Assembly: GCF_029633865.1 (NCBI RefSeq)
Contig: NC_079223.1
Location: 7,664,686 to 7,728,685 of the forward strand
DNA length: 64,000 bases
DNA from: Lampris incognitus
Taxonomy: Eukaryota > Chordata > Actinopteri > Lampriformes > Lampridae
Direction: 5' to 3'
The notes below the pieces were generated by a model. That model saw nothing but the letters and a program-made list of their open reading frames with translations, searched no databases and was not told where the DNA came from. Shown here piece after piece: positions 63,734 to 64,000 of this stretch; the first letter of the stretch is position 1, and the number at the start of each line of letters is the position of its first letter. Both the position numbers and the translations under genes were made by a program.

Positions 63734-64000
63734 CACTGATCAGCCAACACATTAAAACCACTGAAAGGTGAAGTGATTTAACATCGATTATCTCGTTACA
63801 GTGGCACCTGTCAAGGGGTGGGATATATTGGGCGGCAAGTGATCAGTCAGTTCTTGAAGGTGATGTATTGGAAGCAGGAAAAAAGGGCAAGCATAAGGAT
63901 CTGAGTGAGTTTGATACGGGCCAAACTGTGATGGCTGGACAACTGGGTCAGAGCATCTCCAAAACGGCAGGTCTTGTGGGGCGTTCCCGGTATGCAGTGG
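63734..64000 (+). mobile_element. Tc1-like transposon, left end, cut by window edge
   Basis: It begins after a TA (63732-63733) with cactgatcagccaac. The leader and the start of a transposase follow; from 63883 the frame reads [16 protein letters not shown] through [18 protein letters not shown]. The position where related elements have ATG is AAG (63883-63885), so this copy may lack a start codon. It is a different lineage from the DD36E element at 29105. Confidence 0.85.

Noticed and set aside
63191-64000. MSH6 exon 1 within the window
   Set aside because: No N-terminal PCNA-binding motif or matching donor was found on the - strand, and the last 270 bases are a Tc1-like element.

Overview
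This is a window of fish nuclear DNA, most likely from a spiny-rayed (percomorph) teleost. It carries intron-rich vertebrate genes with GT-AG splice sites and two CpG islands. It also holds many repeats typical of teleosts: tRNA-derived SINEs, RTE/Rex-, L2- and CR1-type LINEs, Tc1-like and hAT elements, and (CA)n and (TA)n microsatellites. A run of exactly 200 N (18313-18512) is an assembly gap.

Two genes can be read exon by exon. FBXO11 lies on the + strand (coding 33939-51632, 22 exons, 879 residues, apparently complete). It encodes the substrate receptor of an SCF ubiquitin ligase. MSH6 lies on the - strand (coding 63190 down to 53663, exons 2-10, 1297 residues visible). It encodes the mismatch-recognition subunit of MutS-alpha; its exon 1 lies beyond the right edge. 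The two genes converge tail to tail with stop codons about 2.0 kb apart, the same arrangement as the vertebrate MSH6-FBXO11 pair. Their candidate poly(A) signals at 53560-53572 nearly abut on opposite strands.

The left half (1-33 kb) has no confidently identified protein-coding host gene. It contains a CpG island at about 5.9-8.0 kb, possibly the promoter and non-coding first exon of a leftward gene (FOXN2 is a positional guess only). The rest is repeat-dominated: an 850-bp trinucleotide array, a 700-bp ATGG array that grew from a SINE tail, a gapped RTE LINE, a fuller but frameshifted RTE LINE, a CR1/L2-like LINE fragment, and an L2-like LINE. It also has an intact Tc1/mariner element with a DD36E catalytic spacing and two related hAT-like elements, one carrying a nested second hAT with perfect 8-bp target duplications.

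The introns of FBXO11 and MSH6 carry further SINE copies, short inverted-repeat elements, a LINE 3' end and a 5S rRNA pseudogene fused to a SINE head. The last 270 bases are the start of another Tc1-like element inside MSH6 intron 1. I see no bacterial-type system, CRISPR array or new multigene system. The most unusual signals are in the mobile elements: a central segment flipped between two hAT copies, the 5S/SINE junction, the intact DD36E transposon, and the gap that probably hides a LINE body.
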